A stretch of 64,000 bases of DNA from contig DASYER010000032.1 of NCBI GenBank assembly GCA_036498905.1, forward strand, positions 62,001 to 126,000, in the 5' to 3' direction. Origin of the DNA: DAIDKA01 sp036498905. Lineage in GTDB: Bacteria; Pseudomonadota; Gammaproteobacteria; Steroidobacterales; Steroidobacteraceae. The first letter of the stretch is position 1. Each line of letters opens with the position of its first letter. The position numbers were made by a program, and so were the translations under genes. This document shows positions 24,669 through 32,383 of this stretch, piece after piece. Under the pieces are notes generated by a model. It was given only the letters and a program-made list of their open reading frames with translations, ran no database searches and had not been told where the DNA came from.

Positions 24669-25396
24669 CGAAAGAAAAGTCCGATGGACAGGGCGATGCC
24701 GATCAGCACGATGATGAGGCGCAGGATGCGTTCGTTCAGCTTGTGCAGCAGCAGGCCGCCCATGATGCCGCCGGCGATGGCCCCCGCACCGGCAACGCCT
24801 GCCTGCAGCCAGCGAACTTCCGGGGCGAACAGGAAAATCAGCACCGCCGAGGCGTTCATCACTCCGGCCAGAGCATTCTTGGTGGCCCCGGCGTTGCGCA
24901 TCAGCAGGCCCGCCGCGGTGAGCGCGGCCAGCATCAGAAAGCCGATACCGCCGCCGAAATAGCCGCCGTAAATCGCAATGGCAAATTGTGCGCCCGCGGC
25001 ACCATGACGCGACAGGTGCCCCTGGGAGGCACGCTTGGGCCCGAAGCTTCCCCAGGCGAAGACGATGGTCGCAAACAGCACCAGCCACGGCACCAGTCGC
25101 GCGAAGAAGCTTGCCGGAGTGACGAGCAACAGGACGGCGCCGAGCGCGCCGCCTATCAGGCTGATGATCACCAGTGCGCGAAACGACAGGCCGGCCGCGC
25201 CGCTGACGAGACTGCGGCCCGTGAGTGCGGTGGCGATCTGCGCCGGAAACAGCGCAATCGTCGAGGTGATGTTGGCCGCGCGGGCATCCATGCCGGTAAA
25301 CATCAGCGCGGGCAGCGTGACGAAGGAGCCGCCACCGGCAAGCGCATTCTGGACTCCCGCCCACAGCGCCGCGAAGAACAGCACGGTCAGGGCCAT
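24665..25396 (-). CDS. TauE/SafE-family membrane permease
   Basis: The 243-residue protein has about eight hydrophobic helices with the repeated TauE/SafE signatures LAGGGSFVTLPALMFTGMDARAANITSTIALFPAQ and GGYFGGGIGFLMLAALTAAG. The family exports sulfite, sulfoacetate or related organosulfur anions, or moves other small anions; substrate here is unknown. Its ATG overlaps the NYN gene's stop by one base, making it the last gene of a three-gene coupled operon. No sulfur-metabolism gene is adjacent. Confidence 0.87.
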   Translation of the reverse strand: MALTVLFFAALWAGVQNALAGGGSFVTLPALMFTGMDARAANITSTIALFPAQIATALTGRSLVSGAAGLSFRALVIISLIGGALGAVLLLVTPASFFARLVPWLVLFATIVFAWGSFGPKRASQGHLSRHGAAGAQFAIAIYGGYFGGGIGFLMLAALTAAGLLMRNAGATKNALAGVMNASAVLIFLFAPEVRWLQAGVAGAGAIAGGIMGGLLLHKLNERILRLIIVLIGIALSIGLFFR

Positions 25397-26244
25397 CAGG
25401 CCGCGTCAGCCACGCTATGAATGACGTAGCCGCCGGATTTCTCGTCCCGTTCGAGCGTAAGCAGCCGTCGTGCCGCGGCTTCTTCCAGCAGCTTGTTGAA
25501 AGAACGGAATCCGTAATAGCTTTCGTTGAAACCCGGTTTGCGGCGCTTGAGCGCCTGTTTGACCATCGAGCCCCAGATCTTTTCGTCTTCGCCGCGTTCG
25601 GCGATCAGCGCGTCGATGGTCGCCAGCACCAGGTCGAAGGCGTCATGTTCGCGGTCATGCTCGTGATCCTCGTCCTTGGCGGCAGAGTTCTCCGGCGCCG
25701 TCGCGGTGCTCGCGGCCGCGGCGGACGCCGGCGCCTTGCGCCGCCCCGTGGTGCGGCGCGCCTTCTGCTCGCGCACCAGATCATCGTAGAAGATGAACTC
25801 ATCGCAGCTGGCAGTCAGCAGGTCGGAGGTGGAATTCTTGACGCCGATCCCGATCACGCCCTTGTCGTTTTCGCGCAGCTTGCTCACCAGGGGTGAGAAG
25901 TCCGAGTCGCCGCTGATGATCACGAAGGTCTCCACATGCGGCTTCGTGTAGCACAGGTCCAGCGCATCCACGACCATGCGAATGTCCGCGGAGTTCTTGC
26001 CCGACTGCTTGACGTGCGGAATCTCGATGAGTTCGAAGCCGGCCTGATGCATGCCGGCCTTGAATTCCTTGTACCGCTCCCAGTCGCAATAGGCCTTCTT
26101 GACGACTATCGAGCCCTTCAGCAGCAGCCGTTCGAGCACGCGGTTGATATCGAACTGCGAGTAGCGAGCGTCGCGCACGCCCAGCGCGATGTTCTCGAAA
26201 TCGCAGAACAGCGCGAGATTGGTGGTATCCGCAGCGCCGCTCAT
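25396..26244 (-). CDS. NYN-domain nuclease with C-terminal OST-HTH/LOTUS-like domain
   Basis: The 282-residue protein starts with a NYN (PIN-like, DUF88/LabA-type) domain. Metal-ligand acidic residues are present in ALFCDFENI, NSADIRMVVDAL and IISGDSDFSPLV. After an Ala/charged linker (about 165-200), residues 203-278 (DAFDLVLATIDALI to GGYVIHSV, with FNESYYGFRSFNKLLEEA) resemble an OST-HTH/LOTUS RNA-binding domain. Together these suggest a structured-RNA-binding endoribonuclease. It is coupled by ATGA to the upstream cyclase gene and by a one-base overlap to the TauE gene. RNA targets are unknown. Confidence 0.85.
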   Translation of the reverse strand: MSGAADTTNLALFCDFENIALGVRDARYSQFDINRVLERLLLKGSIVVKKAYCDWERYKEFKAGMHQAGFELIEIPHVKQSGKNSADIRMVVDALDLCYTKPHVETFVIISGDSDFSPLVSKLRENDKGVIGIGVKNSTSDLLTASCDEFIFYDDLVREQKARRTTGRRKAPASAAAASTATAPENSAAKDEDHEHDREHDAFDLVLATIDALIAERGEDEKIWGSMVKQALKRRKPGFNESYYGFRSFNKLLEEAAARRLLTLERDEKSGGYVIHSVADAA

Positions 26245-27389
26245 GCCGTTGCTGTCGACGCCGGCAGCACCTCGGTGATGTGCAGGCGTTTGGTGATCGG
26301 CACGCAGAAAATGTCGATCGGAGAAGTGCGGCCCCGCAGCGTCATGGCGGGAAGTTCGACGGCGTTGATGTCATGGCCACGGGCGTCCAGTGAGTGTTTG
26401 AGGGAGCGCGAGAGCACCATTTCGCCGGCACGCGCGCGTTGGCACAGTCGTGAGGCGACGTTTACCGCGTCCCCGATGATGGTGTAGTTCATGAACATGG
26501 CCGAGCCGACATTGCCGGCCACGACGTCGCCTTCATTGATGCCGATCCCCAGGCCCGTCTCGATGTTGAGGCGGTTGCGCCAGCCCTCCGCCAGCACGGC
26601 GAAGCGGTCGAGCATTTCGCGCGCCGCCCGTACGGCCCGCTGCGGGCTGTCGTTCTGCTCGAACGGCACGCCGAAACCCACCATGAGGCAGTCGCCGGCC
26701 ATGTGGAACACCGTGCCTTCGTGCTGGAAGGTGATCTCGGTCAGCAACGAGAAGTACTCGTTCAGCAGCGGCACCACTTCGTGGGGACGCAGGCGTTCGG
26801 AGATGCCGGTGAAGCCCCGCAGGTCGGCAAACATGATTACCGCGTGGGTGCGGATGTCGGCTGCAGTCAGGATGCTGTCGCGCAGGCGCGAGTTGTCGAG
26901 AATGCGATCGGCCAGCTGCGGGGACACATAGCGACGGAAGGTCGCCTGCAGCTCCTCGCCGCGACGCTCGTCGGTATTGCGGGCCGCCGCGGCGATCTTG
27001 CGCCGGCGCGAGCCGGCCCGCGCGAGCGCTTCGAGTCTGGCCAGCAGCACCGTGTCGCCGCTGGCGGAGGCGACGAAATCATCGGCGCCGGCCGAATAGG
27101 CGGCCATCTGCAGATCCGAATTGAGACTGACGACCACGACGGGCAGCATCATGGTTGCGGGGTGGGCCTTCAGGGCCCGGCAGGCCTCCAGGCCTCCAAA
27201 ATCGTGGCCGTCGGCATCCACCAGGATCAGGTCGGGAGCCACCCGGTCGATGCTCGCCATGATGTCGGCATGCAGGCCACAGGAATCGAGGCGGAAGCGG
27301 TGTGCGACCGAGCCATGCTGAAGCAGCAGCCTGATGGCCGCGCATTCGCCGGCGGCCAGGACCTGGAACTGCTCTGTAGTCACCACCAT
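26241..27389 (-). CDS. Class III nucleotide cyclase with degenerate receiver domain
   Basis: The 382-residue protein has a receiver-like N-terminus (about 8-125) that keeps an Asp (LILVDADGHD) but has no acidic pair at the start and Ala/Ser where the conserved Lys should be (GADDFVASAS), so phosphorylation is doubtful. Residues about 180-370 form a class III cyclase: FADLRGFTGISERL with metal Asp189, HMAGDCLMVGFG with metal Asp233, and TIIGDAVNVASRLCQRA. The base-selecting Lys four residues before the second metal Asp is His229, so the product (cAMP, cGMP or none) is uncertain. The start is ATG 27389. First gene of the cyclase-NYN-TauE operon. Confidence 0.85.
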   Translation of the reverse strand: MVVTTEQFQVLAAGECAAIRLLLQHGSVAHRFRLDSCGLHADIMASIDRVAPDLILVDADGHDFGGLEACRALKAHPATMMLPVVVVSLNSDLQMAAYSAGADDFVASASGDTVLLARLEALARAGSRRRKIAAAARNTDERRGEELQATFRRYVSPQLADRILDNSRLRDSILTAADIRTHAVIMFADLRGFTGISERLRPHEVVPLLNEYFSLLTEITFQHEGTVFHMAGDCLMVGFGVPFEQNDSPQRAVRAAREMLDRFAVLAEGWRNRLNIETGLGIGINEGDVVAGNVGSAMFMNYTIIGDAVNVASRLCQRARAGEMVLSRSLKHSLDARGHDINAVELPAMTLRGRTSPIDIFCVPITKRLHITEVLPASTATA

Positions 27390-27470
27390 GATCAACGATT
27401 CTAGACTATTTCCCCACCAGCCGGGTCCGGTAACATTGCCGCCCAGGCTTTAACCAAAGAGCGATTCCAA

Positions 27471-28088
27471 ATGGCCAGAACCAGTCGCAAGGCAGCTCCC
27501 GGCCGCCGGGTCTCACGCGAGCAGGCCGAGGAGGCCGTGAGGATACTGCTGCGTTGGGCCGGGGATGACCCCGGCCGCGAGGGTCTCATTGATACCCCCA
27601 AGCGGGTGGTCAATGCGTATGGCGACTGGTTCTCCGGGTACTCGGTGGACCCGCGTGAATACATGCGTCGCACCTTCGAGGAAGTCGAAGGCTACGATGA
27701 GATGGTGGTGCTGCGCGATATCGCCTTCGAGAGCTATTGCGAGCACCACATGGCGCCGATCATCGGCCGCGCTCATGTCGGCTACCTGCCTTCGAACAAG
27801 GTCGTCGGCATCAGCAAGCTGGCCCGCGTGGTCGATGGCTACGCGCGGCGCTTCCAGGTGCAGGAGAAGCTCACCGCGCAGATAGCGGCCTGTATCGATG
27901 AGGTGCTCAAGCCGCGCGGTGTGGGAGTGGTCATTGATTCAGAGCATCAGTGCATGACTACCCGCGGCGTTCACAAGCGCGGTGTCTCAATGGTGACCAG
28001 CCGCATGGTGGGTATCTTCCGCAGCGATGCGCGCACCCGCGCGGAGTTCCTGCAGTTCATCGACATCCGCGGCTCGCGGGCCATCTAG
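27471..28088 (+). CDS. folE: GTP cyclohydrolase I
   Basis: The 205-residue enzyme converts GTP to 7,8-dihydroneopterin triphosphate, the first step of folate and tetrahydrobiopterin synthesis. The zinc ligands are in SYCEHHMAPIIG (Cys and His) and HQCMTTRGVHKRG (Cys). GYLPSNKVVGISKLARVVDGYARRFQVQE is the strongly conserved core, and the N-terminal LLRWAGDDPGREGLIDTPKRV is typical of the Zn-dependent type IA. Monocistronic and divergent from the cyclase operon; the 3' end overlaps the convergent msrB gene by four bases. Confidence 0.97.
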   Translation: MARTSRKAAPGRRVSREQAEEAVRILLRWAGDDPGREGLIDTPKRVVNAYGDWFSGYSVDPREYMRRTFEEVEGYDEMVVLRDIAFESYCEHHMAPIIGRAHVGYLPSNKVVGISKLARVVDGYARRFQVQEKLTAQIAACIDEVLKPRGVGVVIDSEHQCMTTRGVHKRGVSMVTSRMVGIFRSDARTRAEFLQFIDIRGSRAI

Positions 28089-28558
28089 CCGCCCTTGGCG
28101 TTTGCCTTGACCAGCGAGACCGCGTTGATGCAATAGCGCAATCCGCTGGGCGGCGGTCCATCCGGGAACACGTGACCTAAGTGTGCGTCGCAGATATTGC
28201 AGACCACCTCGATGCGCATCCGGCCGGCACTGCCGTCCTCGTGATAGGCAACGACATTGGGCGTGACGGCCTGCGTGAAGGAAGGCCAACCGGTGCCGCT
28301 CTGGAACTTCTCGGCGCTGTCGAACAACAGGGTATTGCAGCACACGCAGCAGTATTGCCCCGGCGCAAACAGGTCGCACATCTGCGAGCTGTGCGGGCGT
28401 TCGGTTCCCTTCTCGCGTGCGACATGGAACGTCTGCGGATCCAGGATTTTCCGCCATTCGCTCTCGGGCTTCTCCACGCGCCGCGGCGGCGGCGGATTGC
28501 CCTTGTGGGCGATCCCGAGCACATCATTCCAGCGCAACAGGCCTGAGGTAGCGGTCAT
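28085..28558 (-). CDS. msrB: Peptide-methionine (R)-S-oxide reductase
   Basis: The 157-residue cytoplasmic enzyme repairs Met-R-sulfoxide. Zinc-binding Cys pairs are in YCCVCCNTLLF and VVCNICDAHLGHVF, and the catalytic Cys is in LRYCINAVSL (usual RYCxN). GTGWPSF and HVFPDGP are family hallmarks. The start ATG (28558) overlaps the RND gene's stop as ATGA, so it is translationally coupled to an exporter, which is an unusual partner. No signal peptide. Confidence 0.95.
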   Translation of the reverse strand: MTATSGLLRWNDVLGIAHKGNPPPPRRVEKPESEWRKILDPQTFHVAREKGTERPHSSQMCDLFAPGQYCCVCCNTLLFDSAEKFQSGTGWPSFTQAVTPNVVAYHEDGSAGRMRIEVVCNICDAHLGHVFPDGPPPSGLRYCINAVSLVKANAKGG

Positions 28559-30909
28559 GGTGAACTCCTGACGGTCTTCGGCGACCGGGTACAGATCCAA
28601 AGTGCGGCGGGCAAAGCCGTGAAATCGGCCAGCAGGGCGAGGACGAAGGCTGCCGAGGATACCGTGCCGAACTGTCGCATCGGTGGCAAGGGCGAGAAGG
28701 CCAGTGCCAGGAATCCGGCGGCGTTGATGAGCGTGGCGAACAGTATCGGCTTGCCGGCGACCAGGAACGCATGGCGCAGAGCGGCCAAGGTCGAACCCGG
28801 GGTCGAACCCTCCTGACGACCTTCCTGATAGTGATAGAAGAAATGCACCTGATCGTTCTCGGTCGCGCCCAACACTGTTGAACCGATGAGGATGGTGGCG
28901 ATGTTCAGGGAGATTCCAACCCCCCGCATCAAAAGAAAGGCGGCCAGAATCGCGAACAGCGAGGGGATCATCGCCATCAGTCGCGCCAACGGGCTGCGGA
29001 ACACCACCAGGAAGGCACAAAAGATGATGCTCGCCGTCAATGCGAAGCTCTCCATGAGCGTCGGCACCAGCTGCAGGGTGATCTGGTCGGACAGTACGCT
29101 CTCACCCACGACGCGCGCCGTCACCCCCGCCAGTGCGGGCTGCTGCTTGCGAACCGCGGCCCAGGTATTTTCAATGTAGCGGCGCATGACGCCGATGTTG
29201 CCGAAGGCCCGGTCACGGCCGCGGATGCTAAGACGCACATCGCCCAGCGTATTCACGTCGACAAAACCGCGGGTCGCGGGTGTCGTGAGCAGGATCTGTT
29301 CGAGCTGGCCGGCGAGTTCCTGCCACGCGGCCGGATCGGCCGGCAACTGATCCTGGCCGGTCTGCACGTACCGCGCCCAGCGCAGCAGCGAAGTGGGGCC
29401 ATCCACGGCAGTGATGCGCGGATCGCTCTCGAGCTGGCGCACCAGCTGGTCGATGGCGCCGAGAAACTGCGGATCGAGGGCGCCACCATTGGGTACTTTG
29501 AGCCACAGCTGGTAGACGCCCAGACCGTTCTGCGCCTCAAAGTAGCGGGTGTCCTGCGCGGCCGCGACCCGCGGATCAATATAGGTCAGGGTATCGGTCT
29601 GCAGCGCCAACGGATGGATGTACCCGGGAATGCCGACCAGCGCGATGACACCGGCGACCATGCCGGCGATCGCGGTCCCGACCAGCGGCCAGCGCAGGGT
29701 GCGGGTGAGCGGGATCCAGCGGTCCACGAAGGCCGGGTACCAACGTCCGGCCACCGCAACTTCCGTCTGCGTGGGGGTGCGCAGCAGCTGCTGCAAGGCC
29801 GGAAACAGCGTAAAGCTCGCCAGCCAGGCGACCACCAGGCCGGAGGCGGTCCACAGGCCCATCTCGCGCACCGGGCGGATACTGGACACCGCCAGTGCCG
29901 CGAAGCCGGTGGCGGTGGCGAAGATGGAGGCCGTGCTGGGGAGAAACTTGTTGGCCAGCACGCGCGCATGGTGCACGTTGAGGTCCTCGCCCGCGGACCG
30001 ATCAATGAAGCGGGAGTGGATGTACACCAGCGTGGCGGTGGCCGTCACCAGCACGGTCAGTGGCACCAGGGAGGAAACGATGGTGTGCGTCCAGCCCGTC
30101 AGCGCGGCCAGCCCCATCGCGATGGACACGACCACGGCGAGTGTGATGACGATGGCCAGCAAGGCGCGCCAGGAGCGATACAGCACGAACACCAGTGCGA
30201 CCAGGAACAGTCCGAACAGCGGCATCGAGCGTTGGGTCGCAACCTGCGTCTCATGCTCCAACCACGCATCCAGCCAGGGGGAGCCCACGCGGCGAATACG
30301 CTCGAACGGACCGCCGTGACTACGCAGCAGCGGTTCAGCGGCGGAATCGATGGCGGCCAGCATGCGATCCCGATCGGCGGGTGAGCGCACGTGCAGTTCC
30401 AGCGCGATCCCCAGGAAGTGCGGACCCAGCAGCCCTGCGCGCGTGAACAGGCGAGTGCCCGTGGCGAAATGCCGGAGGGGCTCGGCATCGATCTTTGTCA
30501 GAGGCGTCCCGGGGTGGGCGGCGCGATAGATGGTGAGGAGGCTTTGTGGATCCACCCCCGGGATCGTCGCCAACCTGTGCTCAAGTTGATCGGCGCCCTG
30601 CAATGCCGTGAAGGCGAGCGGATCGGGCGTCTCCAGCATCAGCAGCGCATGGACGCCCTCCGGGAACATTTTCTGAAACGCGATGGTGGCCAGTGCGTCG
30701 GGGTCGTCCGCCACCGAAAGGCTGCCGATGGCATTGTCATCCGGGATCCGCGTGGTGCCGTAAATCCCCAGGCACCCCAGGACCAGGAACGCCACCACCA
30801 CGATGCGCCGTGCGGCCAGCACGCGCGCGAACAGGCGCACCGCCCCGGGGGAAGCCGGTACGGTCACGTCACGGGCCCGGGTATAGGCCGCAGGCTTCGG
30901 GCGAGGCAC
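28555..30909 (-). CDS. RND/MMPL superfamily exporter
   Basis: A 784-residue protein with the two-fold RND layout: an N-terminal helix (IVVVAFLVLGCLGIYGTTRIPDDNAIGSL), a large periplasmic loop, helices 2-6, a second periplasmic loop, then a second group ending LLADFTALPAALWI. Both halves have the typical conserved residues (for example GSTVLGATENDQVHFFYHY, matching the GxxxDY element with a variation). Sequence resembles the hopanoid/lipid-type predicted exporters rather than AcrB. Start is GTG 30909, only 29 bp from the divergent gene's ATG, so the true start could be slightly internal. No membrane-fusion partner is adjacent. Confidence 0.85.
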   Translation of the reverse strand: MPRPKPAAYTRARDVTVPASPGAVRLFARVLAARRIVVVAFLVLGCLGIYGTTRIPDDNAIGSLSVADDPDALATIAFQKMFPEGVHALLMLETPDPLAFTALQGADQLEHRLATIPGVDPQSLLTIYRAAHPGTPLTKIDAEPLRHFATGTRLFTRAGLLGPHFLGIALELHVRSPADRDRMLAAIDSAAEPLLRSHGGPFERIRRVGSPWLDAWLEHETQVATQRSMPLFGLFLVALVFVLYRSWRALLAIVITLAVVVSIAMGLAALTGWTHTIVSSLVPLTVLVTATATLVYIHSRFIDRSAGEDLNVHHARVLANKFLPSTASIFATATGFAALAVSSIRPVREMGLWTASGLVVAWLASFTLFPALQQLLRTPTQTEVAVAGRWYPAFVDRWIPLTRTLRWPLVGTAIAGMVAGVIALVGIPGYIHPLALQTDTLTYIDPRVAAAQDTRYFEAQNGLGVYQLWLKVPNGGALDPQFLGAIDQLVRQLESDPRITAVDGPTSLLRWARYVQTGQDQLPADPAAWQELAGQLEQILLTTPATRGFVDVNTLGDVRLSIRGRDRAFGNIGVMRRYIENTWAAVRKQQPALAGVTARVVGESVLSDQITLQLVPTLMESFALTASIIFCAFLVVFRSPLARLMAMIPSLFAILAAFLLMRGVGISLNIATILIGSTVLGATENDQVHFFYHYQEGRQEGSTPGSTLAALRHAFLVAGKPILFATLINAAGFLALAFSPLPPMRQFGTVSSAAFVLALLADFTALPAALWICTRSPKTVRSSP

Positions 30910-30938
30910 TTCATGTGTTGGAATGATAGCCTACTGGT

Positions 30939-31706
30939 ATGAGCACACTGATCGCCGCCGCAGCTTCTTTGCTGGTGTTCTGTGCGCCGGGCTATCCCGG
31001 TACCAGTGCCGATGCGCAACCTCTTGTAGGAGAATTCGCCACCGCGCTTGGCGCAGCGGCCGGATGGCCCGCCGGCAGCCTGACCGCGGTGTACGACCCC
31101 AGCGACAAGAGCGATCTGGCGCGGCTCGCGGCGCCGGAAGCCGCGCTTGCCTTCGTACCGTATCCCTTCTATGTGCAGCATGGGGCGCAGCTGCATCTGC
31201 TGCCGCTGGTGCAGGCCGACGTTGCACCGGCGGGCCTGCAGCAGCGCTGGACCCTGGTGCTGCACAAAGGCCATGCGCCACCGCCGGCGGGACTGGCGGG
31301 TCTGACCGTCATCAGCACCGCCGGCTACGCGCCGGCTTTCGTGCGCGAAGTCCTGCACAACCCGGCGGCGTTGTCCGCGGACACGAGCATCACGGCTACG
31401 GCCCAGGTGCTGTCGGCGCTGCGCCGTGCGGCCAACGCGGATCCGCTCGCCGTGCTGCTCGACCAGGAGCAGGCCGCCGCCCTGGCCAGTTTGCCGTTCG
31501 CCGCAAATCTTGAGTCATTTGGGCCCTCGCAACCGGTGCCGGTGGCTTTGATAGTCATCGTGGACGGGCGCCTGCCGAAGGCTCGCGCGCAGGAACTGAG
31601 TCAGGCGCTATTGCACATGTCGGGCACGCCACAGGGTGCCGCCACGCTGAATCGTCTGAAATTGAATGGCTTCGCCCCGCCGCGGTTACCCAACCCCGGA
31701 TCATGA
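30939..31706 (+). CDS. PhnD-like periplasmic substrate-binding protein
   Basis: The 255-residue product has a hydrophobic N-terminus and an early PGTSADAQPLVGEFATAL that fits the start of PhnD/SsuA/transferrin-type type 2 binding proteins. AALAFVPYPFYV and LTVISTAGYAPAFVREVL are the ligand-cleft elements, and DPLAVLLDQEQAAAL with the C-terminal VDGRLPKARAQELSQALLHM match the second lobe. It has no adjacent ABC permease or ATPase; it overlaps the next lipoprotein gene as ATGA. It may serve as a receptor for another transporter or sensor; the ligand is unknown. Confidence 0.65.
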   Translation: MSTLIAAAASLLVFCAPGYPGTSADAQPLVGEFATALGAAAGWPAGSLTAVYDPSDKSDLARLAAPEAALAFVPYPFYVQHGAQLHLLPLVQADVAPAGLQQRWTLVLHKGHAPPPAGLAGLTVISTAGYAPAFVREVLHNPAALSADTSITATAQVLSALRRAANADPLAVLLDQEQAAALASLPFAANLESFGPSQPVPVALIVIVDGRLPKARAQELSQALLHMSGTPQGAATLNRLKLNGFAPPRLPNPGS

Positions 31707-32371
31707 GCGCGGCCGTGCGCCTGAGCGCCCTGGTTGTCGTGTTGCTTCTGGCCGCCTGCGTGACCCCACGTCCGGTCACCGCGCCGCCCATAGCAGGCAC
31801 CGAACGTACCCCCCTGCAGCTGCTGGCGGCGGTCCAAAGTGACGCCGATGGTATCGAGCAGGCCAAGGATCCGGCGCAGCGCGCGCAACTGCTCGCCGAA
31901 GCGACGCTCAGCGCGCAGCAGTGCCTGGCGCAGTCCGCCGCCAGCGCGATTTGCCGGTACACCCACGCACAGGTACTCGGGCTCACGGCGCGCGAGCATC
32001 CCGTTCAGGCCGTGGCATTGCTCAAACAGATGCTGGCCGAGCTGATGAAGGCCGAAGGCCTGGATCCGGCACTCGATCATGCAGGACCGGCGCGCCTCAC
32101 GGCCGTGGTGTTGCTGCGGGCACCGCCGTGGCCGCTGGGACCCGGGGATGTGGATGGCGCGCTGGTTGCCGCGCAGCGGGCGGTGCAGCGCGATTCGACC
32201 TATCCGCCGAATCTGATCACGCTCGCGCAGGTCGAAGCGAAGTCCGAGAATCCGGGGCAGGCGCGCGCGACCTACGCAAAAGCACAATCGGCCGTCCAGG
32301 CATGGACCGCGAGCGCGGATCGTGCGCAATGGCAGCGCTCCATCGAGCAGGGGCTGCGAGAGCTGCAGTGA
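31703..32371 (+). CDS. TPR-like lipoprotein
   Basis: The 222-residue protein has a lipobox (VVVLLLAAC) and a mature part of paired helices rich in Ala and Gln, resembling TPR repeats (SAICRYTHAQVLGLTAREHPVQAVALLKQML; GDVDGALVAAQRAVQRDSTYPPNLITLAQVEAKS). The helical-lipoprotein type recalls TatT-like proteins of TRAP-associated systems, but the resemblance is limited. It is coupled to the PhnD-like gene by an ATGA overlap, so the two probably work together at the periplasmic side. Confidence 0.6.
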   Translation: MSAAVRLSALVVVLLLAACVTPRPVTAPPIAGTERTPLQLLAAVQSDADGIEQAKDPAQRAQLLAEATLSAQQCLAQSAASAICRYTHAQVLGLTAREHPVQAVALLKQMLAELMKAEGLDPALDHAGPARLTAVVLLRAPPWPLGPGDVDGALVAAQRAVQRDSTYPPNLITLAQVEAKSENPGQARATYAKAQSAVQAWTASADRAQWQRSIEQGLRELQ

Positions 32372-32383
32372 TTCCGCGCGCCG

